Position numbers and translations under genes: made by a program
The notes under the pieces: generated by a model
The model's database searches: none
Told to the model about the DNA's origin: nothing
The model's input: the letters and a program-made list of their open reading frames with translations, nothing else
DNA from: Frankiales bacterium
GTDB taxonomy: Bacteria; Actinomycetota; Actinomycetes; Mycobacteriales; SCTD01
Direction: 5' to 3'
NCBI GenBank assembly: GCA_025465135.1
Contig: JAODNA010000158.1
Location: forward strand, 1-54,763
Length of the DNA stretch: 54,763 bases
Part shown: positions 16,039 to 28,850 of the stretch, one piece after another
Position numbering within the stretch: position 1 is the stretch's first letter
Layout of the letters: each line of letters starts with the position of its first letter

Positions 16039-16623
16039 CTAGCTGGGGGCGCTCGTGCCCTCGATCACGGCCTGAGCGACCGCACGCATAGACAGGCGGG
16101 AGTCCATCGACGTGCGCTGGATCCAGCGGAAGGCGTCGGGCTCGCTCAGCCCGTGCTCCGACTGCAGCACGCCCTTCGCCCGGTCGACCAGCTTGCGCAC
16201 CTCGAGCCGGCCCGTCAGGTCCGCGACCTCCGTCTCGAGCGCCACGAGCTCGGCGAACCGCGAGACGGCCATCTCGATGGTCGGGAGCAGGTCCTTCTTC
16301 TGGAACGGCTTGACCAGGTAGGCCATCGCCCCGGCCTCGCGGGCCCGCTCGACGAGGTCTCGCTGGCTGAAGGCGGTCAGGATCACCACCGGCGCGATGC
16401 GCTCGGAGACGATCTGCTCGGCCGCCGAGATCCCGTCGAGGACGGGCATCTTCACGTCCAGGATCACGAGGGCGGGCCGGAGCTCCTTGGCCAGGCGCAC
16501 GGCCGACTCGCCGTCGCCGGCCTCTCCGCAGACGTCGTAGCCCTCCTCCTCGAGCATCTCGCGAAGGTCGAGGCGGATCAGCGCCTCGTCCTCGGCGACG
16601 AGGACGCGGGTGGGGGCGGTCAT
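16039..16623 (-). CDS. pdtaR: ANTAR-domain response regulator (PdtaR-like)
   Basis: A 194-residue two-domain regulator. The receiver domain (about 6-120) has the acidic pair VLVAEDEALIR, phosphoacceptor Asp in LVILDVKMPVLDG, the Thr in VVILTAFSQ and the Lys in AYLVKPFQKK. The C-terminal ANTAR domain (about 135-190) reads RLEVRKLVDRAKGVLQ...GLSEPDAFRWIQRTSMDSRLSM, the RNA-binding helices that act by antitermination. Partner kinases of PdtaR are histidine kinases of the PdtaS type; none lies beside it here. The start ATG at 16623 gives MTAPTRVLVAEDE. It is divergent from the tRNA. Confidence 0.93.
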   Translation of the reverse strand: MTAPTRVLVAEDEALIRLDLREMLEEEGYDVCGEAGDGESAVRLAKELRPALVILDVKMPVLDGISAAEQIVSERIAPVVILTAFSQRDLVERAREAGAMAYLVKPFQKKDLLPTIEMAVSRFAELVALETEVADLTGRLEVRKLVDRAKGVLQSEHGLSEPDAFRWIQRTSMDSRLSMRAVAQAVIEGTSAPS

Positions 16624-16700
16624 GGCGATGACCTTACGGGCGCGCTCGGGCCCGGGGTGGGCCGTACCCTCGACCGCGAGGGCTCGTTCCCTCCGGCGAC

Positions 16701-16774
16701 GCCCCCGTCGCGCAACCGGCAGACGCACGGTGCTCAAACCACCGACAGTGTGGGTTCGAATCCCACCGGGGGCA
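16701..16774 (+). tRNA. tRNA-Leu (anticodon CAA), atypical short variable loop
   Basis: Acceptor GCCCCCG/CGGGGGC pairs perfectly. The D arm is GCG/CGC with loop CAACCGGCAGA. The anticodon stem CGGTG/CACCG has loop CTCAAAC, so the anticodon is CAA (16735-16737). The T arm is GTGGG-TTCGAAT-CCCAC, the discriminator is A, and CCA is encoded at 16775-16777. The 3-bp D stem, D loop and A73 are Leu-like. The variable region, however, is only ACAGT (5 nt) instead of the usual long arm of bacterial tRNA-Leu, giving 74 nt in all. A TACCCT box at 16665-16670 may be its -10. Confidence 0.88.
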
Positions 16775-16777
16775 CCA

Positions 16778-17013
16778 CCCGCGACGTACCGGCAGCGCCG
16801 GCGTCTTGCTGATCGCACTAGTCACGACGACGCACCGTGTCGTGCGCGGTTCGCCCTGGTTTGGCGTGGTTGCATGCCAGCGTTTCGGTCTTCTCGGTAA
16901 CGGTTGCGCTGCGGGCAGCGATCCGGATTCTCACTGGGACTAGTCCTTTCTGCTCAGGGCCTCCCAGGTGGCTGCCGATAGTCCTGTCGAGCCCCTACCC
17001 GAGGAGTCCAGCT
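16778..17013. other. Gap between tRNA and CHAP gene, likely leader/promoter
   Basis: The 236 bases include a CGCTGC/GCAGCG hairpin (about 16908-16920), a perfect GGACTAGTCC palindrome (16937-16946) and the GAGGAG ribosome site (17001-17006). An in-frame ATG at 16837 would add 59 residues with no family signal. No known riboswitch core was recognised, including the ydaO type that often precedes secreted CHAP proteins. Confidence 0.4.
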
Positions 17014-17529
17014 GTGCGAGCCCTCCGACGCGTTCTTGCCGTCGCGGCCACCGTGCTGTGCCTGTCCGTGACGATGTCGTCGTCCGCCTTCGCGGCCGGC
17101 GACGACTACCCGTGGCGCACCTCGACGACGAGCGCCGCAGACCGCTGGGGCTTCACGCAGCGCCAGTGCGTCAGCTTCGTGGCCTGGCGTGAGGCGCAGG
17201 CGGGTCACCCCGTCAGCAACATGACCCAGCACTGGGGCAGCGCCGTCAACTGGGACAACACCGCGCGGGCGCTCGGCGTGTGGATCAGCAGCCGTCCCCG
17301 GGTCGGCGCGATCGCGCAGTGGAACGCCTACGAGCAGGGGGCCTGGTACGCCAACGGGTCCTCGGTCGCCAACGGGACCGTCTCCGCCGGCGGCTACGGG
17401 CACGTCGCGTGGGTCCGGGCCGTCTACTCGGACGGCTCGGCGCTCATCGAGCAGTACAACATGTTCGGCAACCGGTCCTACTCGACGATGCGGGTCAAGG
17501 CGCCGCGCTACCTGTACTACGGCGTCTGA
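17014..17529 (+). CDS. Secreted CHAP-domain protein (putative peptidoglycan amidase/endopeptidase)
   Basis: A 171-residue exported protein: signal peptide residues 1-27 (RALRRVLAVAATVLCL...SSAFA), then one CHAP domain. The catalytic cysteine is in TQRQCVSFVAWRE (Cys52) and the catalytic histidine in GGYGHVAWVRAV (His130), with a polar residue following in LIEQYN. CHAP enzymes cleave peptidoglycan cross-links or the amide bond. With no SH3 or repeat domain, targeting must rely on this domain alone. The start is a GTG at 17014, seven bases after GAGGAG and exactly at the signal peptide. Its last 13 bases overlap the 3' end of pyk on the other strand. Confidence 0.87.
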   Translation: MRALRRVLAVAATVLCLSVTMSSSAFAAGDDYPWRTSTTSAADRWGFTQRQCVSFVAWREAQAGHPVSNMTQHWGSAVNWDNTARALGVWISSRPRVGAIAQWNAYEQGAWYANGSSVANGTVSAGGYGHVAWVRAVYSDGSALIEQYNMFGNRSYSTMRVKAPRYLYYGV

Positions 17530-18965
17530 GGCGGAACCGGCCGCGGCACGGCGGGTGGCGCGCCGAGCCGGTGCACGCGCATGGCGTTCGTCGAGCCGAC
17601 CGTCGACGGCGGTGAGCCGGCGACGATGACGATCCGGTCGCCGGCCTTCATGCGGTCGAGGTCGAGCATCGCGGCGTCGACCTGGCGCACCATGTCGTCC
17701 GTGTGCTCCACGGCGGGCACCAGGAACGTCTCGACACCCCACGTCAGCGCCAGCTGGCTGCGGACCTCGGGCACCGGCGTGAAGGCGAGCAGCGGGATCG
17801 GCGACCGGTGCTCCGCGAGCAGCCGGGCCGTGCGGCCGCTCTGCGTGAACGCGACGAGGGCAGAGGCGTAGACGCTGCGTCCGACCTCGGCGGCAGCCTT
17901 GGCGATCGCCGCGCTCACGCCGTCGGGCTCCCGCTCGACCCGGGGAACTGTGGCGAGCTCCTCCTCGGCCGCGACGACGATGCGGGCCATCGTCGCCACC
18001 GACTCCACCGGGTACTTCCCGACGCTGGTCTCGCCGGAGAGCATCACGGCGTCAGCGCCGTCGAGGACGGCGTTGGCGACATCACTGGCCTCGGCCCGGG
18101 TCGGGCGGCTGGCACCGATCATCGAGTCGAGCATCTGGGTGGCGACGATGACGGGCTTGGCGAACTCCCGGGCGGCCTGGATCGCGCGCTTCTGCACGAG
18201 AGGCACGCGCTCGAGCGGCATCTCGACACCCAGGTCGCCCCGGGCCACCATGATCCCGTCGAACGTGTCGACGATCGCGTCGAGGTTGTCGACCGCCTGC
18301 GGCTTCTCGATCTTGGCCAGCACCGGCAGCCGCGCGCCGTGCTGGTCCATGACCTTGTGCACCTCGATGATGTCGGCCGGCGAACGCACGAACGACAGCG
18401 CGACCATGTCGACGCGCAGGCCCAGCGCGAACTCCAGGTCCTCGACGTCCTTGTCGGACAGAGCCGGAACGCTCACCGCGATCCCGGGCAGGGACAGGCC
18501 CTTGTTGTTGGAGACCGGGCCGCCCTCGGTGACGAGGAGCCGCACGTCGGGGCCGTCGACCTCGATGACCTTGAGCGCCACCCGGCCGTCGTCCACGAGC
18601 AGCCGCTCGCCCGGGGCGACGTCACGCGCCAGCCCCTCGTACGTCGTCGACACCCGGTCGTGGTCGCCGGAGCAAGGAGCCGTCGTGATGGTCACCGTCT
18701 CCCCGGTCGCCCACACGGTGGGGCCGTCGCCGAAGGTGCCGAGGCGGATCTTGGGACCCTGCAGGTCGGCGAGCACCCCTACCCCTCGGCCGGACTCGTC
18801 CGACGCCTGGCGCACCCAGTCGTAGGCCTCGCGGTGCTGGCGGTGGCTGCCGTGGGAGAAGTTCAGCCGCGCGACGTCCATGCCGGCGTAGACGAGGGAG
18901 CGGACCCCCTCGTAGGAGTGCGTAGCAGGTCCGAGCGTGCAGACGATCTTGGCGCGGCGCTTCAC
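17517..18965 (-). CDS. pyk: Pyruvate kinase
   Basis: A 482-residue glycolytic enzyme converting PEP and ADP to pyruvate and ATP. Hallmarks are RRAKIVCTLGPAT at the N-terminus, GMDVARLNFSHGSH, the active-site block AKIEKPQAVDNLDAIVD...GIMVARGDLGVE, and SRPTRAEASDVANAVLDGADAVMLSGETSVGKYP (key parts only). The C-terminal allosteric domain is complete. In Streptomyces the same gene lies beside the ANTAR regulator. It is 10 bases upstream of nothing else on its strand: gltD ends just beyond its start, so pyk may be read with gltBD. Confidence 0.96.
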   Translation of the reverse strand: MKRRAKIVCTLGPATHSYEGVRSLVYAGMDVARLNFSHGSHRQHREAYDWVRQASDESGRGVGVLADLQGPKIRLGTFGDGPTVWATGETVTITTAPCSGDHDRVSTTYEGLARDVAPGERLLVDDGRVALKVIEVDGPDVRLLVTEGGPVSNNKGLSLPGIAVSVPALSDKDVEDLEFALGLRVDMVALSFVRSPADIIEVHKVMDQHGARLPVLAKIEKPQAVDNLDAIVDTFDGIMVARGDLGVEMPLERVPLVQKRAIQAAREFAKPVIVATQMLDSMIGASRPTRAEASDVANAVLDGADAVMLSGETSVGKYPVESVATMARIVVAAEEELATVPRVEREPDGVSAAIAKAAAEVGRSVYASALVAFTQSGRTARLLAEHRSPIPLLAFTPVPEVRSQLALTWGVETFLVPAVEHTDDMVRQVDAAMLDLDRMKAGDRIVIVAGSPPSTVGSTNAMRVHRLGAPPAVPRPVPPQTP

Positions 18966-18975
18966 TGGCCTGAGC

Positions 18976-20424
18976 CTATTGTCCCCGCGTCGTCGGCAGG
19001 ATCGGCGAGGGCAGCTGCGAGCTCCCCGACAGGAAGGCGTCGACCGCCGCGGCGGCGGACCGGCCTTCCGCGATGGCCCACACGATCAGCGACTGGCCGC
19101 GGCCCATGTCGCCCGCGACGAAGACCCCCGGCACGTTGGTCGCCCAGGAGTCGGTGCGCGCGACGTTGCCCCGCGGGTCGATCTCGACCCCGAGCTGCTC
19201 GAGCAGCCCCTCGCGCTGCGGCCCGACGAAGCCCATGGCCAGGAGGACGAGCTGCGCCGGCAGCACGCGGCTCGTCCCCTCGACCGGCGTGAACCGGCCG
19301 TCCACCATCTCGACGTCGACGAGCTCCAGACCGGAGACCACGCCGGCGTCGTCGCCGAGGAACTGCACGGTGTTGACGGAGAACAGCCGCTCGCCGCCCT
19401 CCTCGTGGGCGCTGCTGGTGCGCAGCATGAGCGGCCAGGTGGGCCAGGGCGTCGACGCGGCGCGCAGGTCCGGAGGCTGCGGCATGATCTCGAGCTGCGT
19501 GATGCTGCGGGCGCCCTGCCGGTGGGCGGTGCCCAGGCAGTCGGCGCCCGTGTCACCGCCGCCGATGATGACGACGTCCTTGCCCTCCGCGGTGATCGGC
19601 CAGGTCTCGCGGCTCCCTTCCTGCACCTCGTTGGCCGGCTTCAGGTAGTCCATGGCGAGGTGGATCCCGTCGAGCTCACGGCCCGGGACGGGCAGGTCTC
19701 GCCCGACGGTCGAGCCACCGGCGAGCACAACGGCGTCGTACGACGAACGCAACTCGTCCACCGACAGGTCGGCACCGACGTCGACGCCCGGGCGGAACTG
19801 CGTCCCCTCCGCGGCCATCTGCGCGAGGCGCCTGTCGAGGACGGCCTTCTCCATCTTGAACTCCGGGATGCCGTAGCGCAGCAGGCCACCGATCCGCGCC
19901 TGCCGCTCGAGCACGGTGACCTCGTGTCCGGCCCGGGTGAGCTGCTGGGCCGCAGCGAGCCCCGCCGGACCGGAGCCGACCACGGCGACGCGCTTGCCGG
20001 TCTGCTCCGACGGCGTGACCGGCACGATCCAGTCCTCACCGACGGCGCGGTCGGCGATCTCGACCTCGACCTGCTTGATGGTCACGGGGTTGGCGTTGAT
20101 GCCGAGGACGCACGCCGCCTCGCACGGCGCAGGGCAGAGGCGACCCGTGAACTCCGGGAAGTTGTTGGTCGCGTGGAGGCGCTCGGACGCCTCGCGCCAG
20201 TCGTCCTTCCAGACGAGGTCGTTCCACTCCGGGATGAGGTTGCCGAGCGGGCAGCCGTTGTGGCAGAAGGGGATGCCGCAGTCCATGCAGCGCGAAGCCT
20301 GCTCGCGCAGCGCGGTCGGCGGGAAGTCCTCGTAGACCTCCTGCCAGTCGCGGATGCGCACGTCGACCGGACGCCGGGTGGGAAGCGCGCGGTCGGCCTT
20401 GAGGAAACCGGTGGGGTCAGCCAT
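18976..20424 (-). CDS. gltD: Glutamate synthase, small subunit
   Basis: A 482-residue NADPH-oxidising subunit that passes electrons to GltB. N-terminal [4Fe-4S] cysteines are in CMDCGIPFCHNGCPLGN and CPAPCEAACVLG. A first dinucleotide-binding motif VAVVGSGPAGLAAAQQL (about 145-161) binds FAD. A second, VVIIGGGDTGADCLGTA, binds NADPH, and the C-terminal GVFVAGDMGRGQSLIVWAI completes the FAD site. The ATG at 20424 lies 8 bases after the gltB stop, so the two subunits are co-transcribed in equal stoichiometry. Confidence 0.97.
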   Translation of the reverse strand: MADPTGFLKADRALPTRRPVDVRIRDWQEVYEDFPPTALREQASRCMDCGIPFCHNGCPLGNLIPEWNDLVWKDDWREASERLHATNNFPEFTGRLCPAPCEAACVLGINANPVTIKQVEVEIADRAVGEDWIVPVTPSEQTGKRVAVVGSGPAGLAAAQQLTRAGHEVTVLERQARIGGLLRYGIPEFKMEKAVLDRRLAQMAAEGTQFRPGVDVGADLSVDELRSSYDAVVLAGGSTVGRDLPVPGRELDGIHLAMDYLKPANEVQEGSRETWPITAEGKDVVIIGGGDTGADCLGTAHRQGARSITQLEIMPQPPDLRAASTPWPTWPLMLRTSSAHEEGGERLFSVNTVQFLGDDAGVVSGLELVDVEMVDGRFTPVEGTSRVLPAQLVLLAMGFVGPQREGLLEQLGVEIDPRGNVARTDSWATNVPGVFVAGDMGRGQSLIVWAIAEGRSAAAAVDAFLSGSSQLPSPILPTTRGQ

Positions 20425-20432
20425 CTCGCGTC

Positions 20433-24956
<4,524 letters not shown>

Positions 24957-25105
24957 GGCGGGCCTCGCAGAAGGTCGTCATCGGGGGTGGTGCGCACCTG
25001 CTCCCCGGGACGACTCTGGCCCTGCCGCAGATGTCGAGCAGGTTACACGAGCGGACATGCGCCCGCGGCGGGAAGGCCCTGGCATGTCCTCCCCTATCGC
25101 CCAGA

Positions 25106-25123
25106 ATGACCAATTCGGGTCAT
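25106..25123. promoter_or_regulatory. Inverted repeat in gltB / histidine kinase divergent region
   Basis: ATGACC (25106-25111) and GGTCAT (25118-25123) are separated by AATTCG. It lies in the 165-base gap between divergent starts and overlaps the first possible ATG of the kinase. It could be an operator, or evidence that the kinase starts later. No regulator family is implied. Confidence 0.25.
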
Positions 25124-26510
25124 GGTGCATCCGGTCGCCATCACCGACGCTTGTCCCATGCCCCTGACCCCTGCGCGCGCCGACGGCCGGGCCCGTCTCG
25201 CGGGCGCGGGCGGCTGGCTGCCGCAGGGCCGGGCCCTGAGCGACCGCGAGTTCGCCTGGCGGCACCGGATCGTGTGCGCGATCCTCGCCGCCCACCTGCC
25301 GGCGATCGCCCTGATCACCGTGCTCACGGGGCGGGGGCCGCTGCACGCGCTCGTCGAGTGCAGTCCGATCGCGGCGATGCTGGCGCTGGCCCTCGGCCCC
25401 GTGGCGAGGCGTTCGCAGGCCCTGGCGGCGAGCTTCGGGCTGGTCCTGTGCTCTGCCGTGCTCGTGCACCTGTTCAACGGCTCGACCGAGCTGCACTTCC
25501 ACTACTTCGTGGCCGTCGCGCTCATCGCGATCTACCAGGACTGGACCGTCTACGCGGTGGCGATCGCGTTCGTCGCCCTCCAGCACGGCATCGTCGGGGT
25601 CCTGGCGCAGCACTCCGTGTACGACCACGGCGGCAACCCCTGGTTGTGGGCGCTCGTGCATGCCGGGTTCGTGCTGGCCGAGTCGGCTGTCCTCGTCATC
25701 TTCTGGCACGCCAGCGAGCAGACCCGCGAGGTCGAGGAAGGCCTCCGCGCGGAGCTCTCGGAGGGCAAGTCGAGCGTCCGGGCCCGGCTCGAGGAGACGG
25801 ACCGGATCCGCGCGGACCTCATCGCGACCGTGTCGCACGAGTTCCGCACCCCGCTGACCGGCATCCGCGGCGCCGCACTGACCCTGCTCAAGCGCGGCGA
25901 CCGACTCGACGAGCAGAGCCGTCAGCGGCTGCTGACCGCGGTGCTGGACCAGCAGGAGCGGCTGTCACGGCTCCTGGAGAACATGCTCACCGCCGCGCGC
26001 GCCACGGCTGCCGATCCGACGGCGCTCGCCGAGGTCGACGGCGTCGCCGCCGAGGTCGCGATGCTCGCCGGCGCGAACCGGCCGGACTCCCCGCAGGTCT
26101 CGGTGGTCGTCGAGGCCGGCACGGTGGCCCGGATCGACCGGCACGCCCTGCACCAGGTGCTCGCCAACCTCGTCGACAACGCCCAGCAGCACGGCAGCTC
26201 CGGCGCCGTACCGATCCTGGCCGGCGGCCGCGACGACGCCGGCGTCTGGATCACGGTGAGCAACGAGGGCCGGACGCTGGCCGACGCCGAGGCGGGGCGG
26301 CTCTTCGAGCCCTTCACCCAGGCCGCCTCCGGCGCCACCCGGGACGCCGAGGGCATGGGGATGGGCCTGTACGTCGTACGACGGCTCGTGGAGGTCTACG
26401 GCGGCACGGTCGACGTGCGCAGCGAGGGCGGCTGGGTCACCGTCGAGCTGCACCTGCGGCCGGGCAGCACCGCGCTGCCGACGTCGCGCAGCGAGCTGGT
26501 CGCGGGCTAG
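25122..26510 (+). CDS. Membrane sensor histidine kinase, orphan
   Basis: A protein of up to 462 residues. About residues 50-195 hold roughly five hydrophobic helices with the block ELHFHYFVAVALIAIYQDW, a pattern I associate with a membrane sensor module shared by actinobacterial kinases and diguanylate cyclases. A short coiled linker precedes the H-box ATVSHEFRTPLTG (His239). The N-box is VLANLVDNAQQHG, and the G-box EGMGMGLYVVRRLVEVYGG. The start is uncertain: ATG 25122 or ATG 25158 (MPLTPARADG), neither with a clear ribosome site. No response regulator gene is adjacent, so its partner is elsewhere. Its last 4 bases overlap the VIT1 gene end. Confidence 0.85.
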   Translation: MVHPVAITDACPMPLTPARADGRARLAGAGGWLPQGRALSDREFAWRHRIVCAILAAHLPAIALITVLTGRGPLHALVECSPIAAMLALALGPVARRSQALAASFGLVLCSAVLVHLFNGSTELHFHYFVAVALIAIYQDWTVYAVAIAFVALQHGIVGVLAQHSVYDHGGNPWLWALVHAGFVLAESAVLVIFWHASEQTREVEEGLRAELSEGKSSVRARLEETDRIRADLIATVSHEFRTPLTGIRGAALTLLKRGDRLDEQSRQRLLTAVLDQQERLSRLLENMLTAARATAADPTALAEVDGVAAEVAMLAGANRPDSPQVSVVVEAGTVARIDRHALHQVLANLVDNAQQHGSSGAVPILAGGRDDAGVWITVSNEGRTLADAEAGRLFEPFTQAASGATRDAEGMGMGLYVVRRLVEVYGGTVDVRSEGGWVTVELHLRPGSTALPTSRSELVAG

Positions 26511-27241
26511 GTCACCCCGGACCCGACGGCCTGCCCGATCAGGTGCGTGAGACCGGCGGCGAGGGCACCGAGCACGAGCTGGCGGGTCCCGCTGTAGAGC
26601 GCGGACCGGTCGGTGAAGCGGCTCACGAGCGCACCTGCGACGAACAGGCTGATCCCGGCGAGGACCACGGACAGCAGAAGCGTCGTCGCACCCAGCAGGT
26701 AGGGCAGCAGCGGAACGGCGGCTCCGAGGGAGAACGCGACGAACGACGACCCGGCGGCGACCCACGGGGACGGCAGGTCGTCGGGGTCGATGCCGAGCTC
26801 CTCGCGGGCGTGCACCCGCCAGACCTGGTCGGGGTCGGCGGAGAGCTGGCGGGCCACTTCGCGCGCGGTCGCGTCGTCGACGCCGCGGCTGCGGTAGATC
26901 GCAGCGAGCTCGGCCTCCTCGGCCTGCGGCACGCGCTTGATCTCGGCCTTCTCGATCTCGATCTCGGCGCGGGCCAGCTCGGCCTGCGAGGCGACCGAGG
27001 TGTACTCCCCCGTTGCCATCGAGAAGGCCCCGGCGGCGAGGCCGGCGAGGCCGGTGAGGATGACGGTGTGCGGGGAGGCACCGCCACCGGCGACGCCCGC
27101 GATGAGCGCGGCGTTGCTGACCAGTCCGTCCGTCATGCCGAACACCGCCGGACGCAGCCAGCCCCCGGTCACGTCACGGTGGTCGTGATGGTGCTCAGGG
27201 GGTACCCGCTCGGGCGGGACGCGTTCCGTCTTGACGGTCAC
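26507..27241 (-). CDS. VIT1/CCC1 family membrane protein (Fe/Mn transport type)
   Basis: A 244-residue protein of the VIT1/CCC1 family, whose characterised members move Fe2+ or Mn2+ across membranes. Hallmarks are RPAVFGMTDGLVSNAALIAGVAG, GAFSMATGEYTSVASQ and the acidic cytoplasmic segment ARAEIEIEKAEIKRVPQAEEAEL (short parts). This segment corresponds to the metal-binding domain, and a C-terminal set of helices follows. A His-rich N-terminus EHHHDHRD adds possible metal ligands. The start is a GTG at 27241 overlapping the lgt stop (GTGA), so it is co-translated with lgt. Confidence 0.88.
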   Translation of the reverse strand: MTVKTERVPPERVPPEHHHDHRDVTGGWLRPAVFGMTDGLVSNAALIAGVAGGGASPHTVILTGLAGLAAGAFSMATGEYTSVASQAELARAEIEIEKAEIKRVPQAEEAELAAIYRSRGVDDATAREVARQLSADPDQVWRVHAREELGIDPDDLPSPWVAAGSSFVAFSLGAAVPLLPYLLGATTLLLSVVLAGISLFVAGALVSRFTDRSALYSGTRQLVLGALAAGLTHLIGQAVGSGVT

Positions 27242-28077
27242 GCGTCCAAGGCTACGTCCGGCTCGTCGGCGGGCGTGTCCTGGACGACCTCCTCGCGGCC
27301 CTGGCCGCGCTTGCGGACGAGATAGGTGACGGCCCCGAGGAAGACGAGGGCCGCGACGTAGTCGTTGAGCCTCAGCCCGAAGAAGCGGTGGGCGTCATCG
27401 ATGCGCAGTGCCTCGATCCAGCTGCGGCCGAGGGCGTAGAGCGCGAGGTAGAGCGCGAAGGCCCGCCCGTGGCCGAGCCGCCAGCGGCGGTCGGCCCACA
27501 GCACGATGCCCGCGACGCCGACGTTCCAGAGCGCCTCGTACAGGAAGGTCGGGTGGTAGGCCTCGGCGCCAGGCACCGCGTTGGCGTTGTCCGGGTCGAT
27601 CTCGAGCCCCCACGGCAGGTGCGTCGGGCGGCCGAACAGCTCCTGGTTGAAGTAGTTGCCGAACCGGCCGATGGCCTGGGCGATCGGTACGGCGGGGGCG
27701 ATCGCGTCGGCCATCGCCCCGGGCCGGATGCCGCGCCGCCTGCAGATGATGATCCCGGCGATGACGCCACCGAGGATCCCGCCGGGGATTCCGAGGCCGC
27801 CGCGCCAGACGTAGAGAGCCTCGACCGGGTGGTGCAGGTACTGCGACGGGCTGGTGATGACGTGGTAGATCCGCCCGCCGAGCAGGCCGAACGGCACCGC
27901 GACGCCGGCCATGTCGGCAACGGCGCCCTTGGTGCCTCCGCGAGCCGCCCAGCGGCGCTCGCCGATGACCACCGCGACGACGACGCCGAGGATGATGCAC
28001 AGCGCATAGGCACGCAGCGGCAGCGGTCCGAGGTGCCAGACGCCCTGGCTCGGGCTCGGGATGTAGGCGTGCCTCAT
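27238..28077 (-). CDS. lgt: Prolipoprotein diacylglyceryl transferase
   Basis: A 279-residue integral membrane enzyme that attaches diacylglycerol to lipobox cysteines, for instance those of LivK and the lipoprotein at 47274. Characteristic segments are GLLGGRIYHVIT, YVWRGGLGIPGGILGG, the signature QAIGRFGNYFNQELFGRPT (Arg and Asn of the Lgt motif) and HPTFLYEALWN. The C-terminal tail is acidic and short; some actinobacterial Lgt proteins have long tails. The ATG at 28077 overlaps the trpA stop (ATGA), giving the trp-lgt linkage also seen in Streptomyces. Confidence 0.96.
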   Translation of the reverse strand: MRHAYIPSPSQGVWHLGPLPLRAYALCIILGVVVAVVIGERRWAARGGTKGAVADMAGVAVPFGLLGGRIYHVITSPSQYLHHPVEALYVWRGGLGIPGGILGGVIAGIIICRRRGIRPGAMADAIAPAVPIAQAIGRFGNYFNQELFGRPTHLPWGLEIDPDNANAVPGAEAYHPTFLYEALWNVGVAGIVLWADRRWRLGHGRAFALYLALYALGRSWIEALRIDDAHRFFGLRLNDYVAALVFLGAVTYLVRKRGQGREEVVQDTPADEPDVALDA

Positions 28078-28850
28078 CGTCGTACACCGGCCGCCAGGTC
28101 CTCGGTCAGCTGTCGCACGCGCGCCGGCCCACCGTCGCGGAGTGCCGCGACCAGCGCCGCACCAACGATGACGGCGTCGGCGAAGCCGGCGACCTGCGCG
28201 GCCTGTTCGCCGTTGCTGATCCCGAGTCCCACGCCGACCGGCAGGTCGGTCTGGGCCCGCACCCGTGCCACCAGCTCCTCGGCGCGCGAGCCGACGGCGC
28301 TGCGCGCCCCCGTCACGCCCATGACCGCCGTGGCGTAGACGAAGCCGCGGTTGGTCCGCCCCACTGTCGCGATGCGCTCGTCGGTGCTGCTCGGCGCGAC
28401 CAGGAACACCGGCGCCAGCTCCTGCGCGTAGGCGGCGTCGACCCAGGGCTGCGCCTCCTCGGGAATGAGGTCAGGGGTGATCGCGCCGGAACCGCCGGCT
28501 GCCTTGAGGTCGACGGCGAACCGGGCCGGTCCGTACTTCTCCATCGGGTTCCAGTAGCCCATGACGACAGTCGGCACCCTCGGGCTGACCTCCCGGACGG
28601 CGTCGAAGACGTGCGCAACCCGGGATCCACCACGCAACGCCGCGTCCACAGCGACCTGGATCACGGGCCCGTCCATGCCGGGGTCGCTGTAGGGCACCCC
28701 CACCTCGATGGCGTCGACGCCGCCCTCGACCATCGCGAGCATGGCCTCGACCGAGCCGGCGTAGGAGGGGTAGCCGGTCGGCAGGTAGCCGATGAGCGCC
28801 GCGCGTCCCTCGCTCCGGCACCGGGCGAACAGCTCGTCGAGCGCGTTTAT
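28074..28850 (-). CDS. trpA: Tryptophan synthase alpha chain with a non-standard start
   Basis: A 258-residue TIM-barrel enzyme that cleaves indole-3-glycerol phosphate and channels indole to TrpB. Catalytic Glu is in [11 protein letters not shown] and catalytic Asp in DPGMDGP. The conserved N-terminus [22 protein letters not shown] is encoded in frame up to 28850, but no ATG, GTG or TTG precedes it. The reading begins ATA AAC GCG, with GGGAG seven bases upstream of the ATA, and the preceding trpB stop makes the overlap ATAA. The first ATG in frame (28742) would remove barrel strand 1 and 36 residues. I therefore start at ATA 28850 and flag it as unusual; a sequence error (G read as A) is the main alternative. 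Confidence 0.85.
   Translation of the reverse strand: MNALDELFARCRSEGRAALIGYLPTGYPSYAGSVEAMLAMVEGGVDAIEVGVPYSDPGMDGPVIQVAVDAALRGGSRVAHVFDAVREVSPRVPTVVMGYWNPMEKYGPARFAVDLKAAGGSGAITPDLIPEEAQPWVDAAYAQELAPVFLVAPSSTDERIATVGRTNRGFVYATAVMGVTGARSAVGSRAEELVARVRAQTDLPVGVGLGISNGEQAAQVAGFADAVIVGAALVAALRDGGPARVRQLTEDLAAGVRR

Noticed and set aside
16735-16737. The odd tRNA as an amber suppressor explaining dnaE
   Set aside because: The anticodon is CAA, which reads UUG. Reading UAG needs CUA.
28074-28742. TrpA starting at the ATG at 28742
   Set aside because: This removes barrel strand 1 and the conserved GYLPTGYP segment encoded in frame upstream, and leaves an unexplained 104-base untranslated gap in a tightly overlapped operon.
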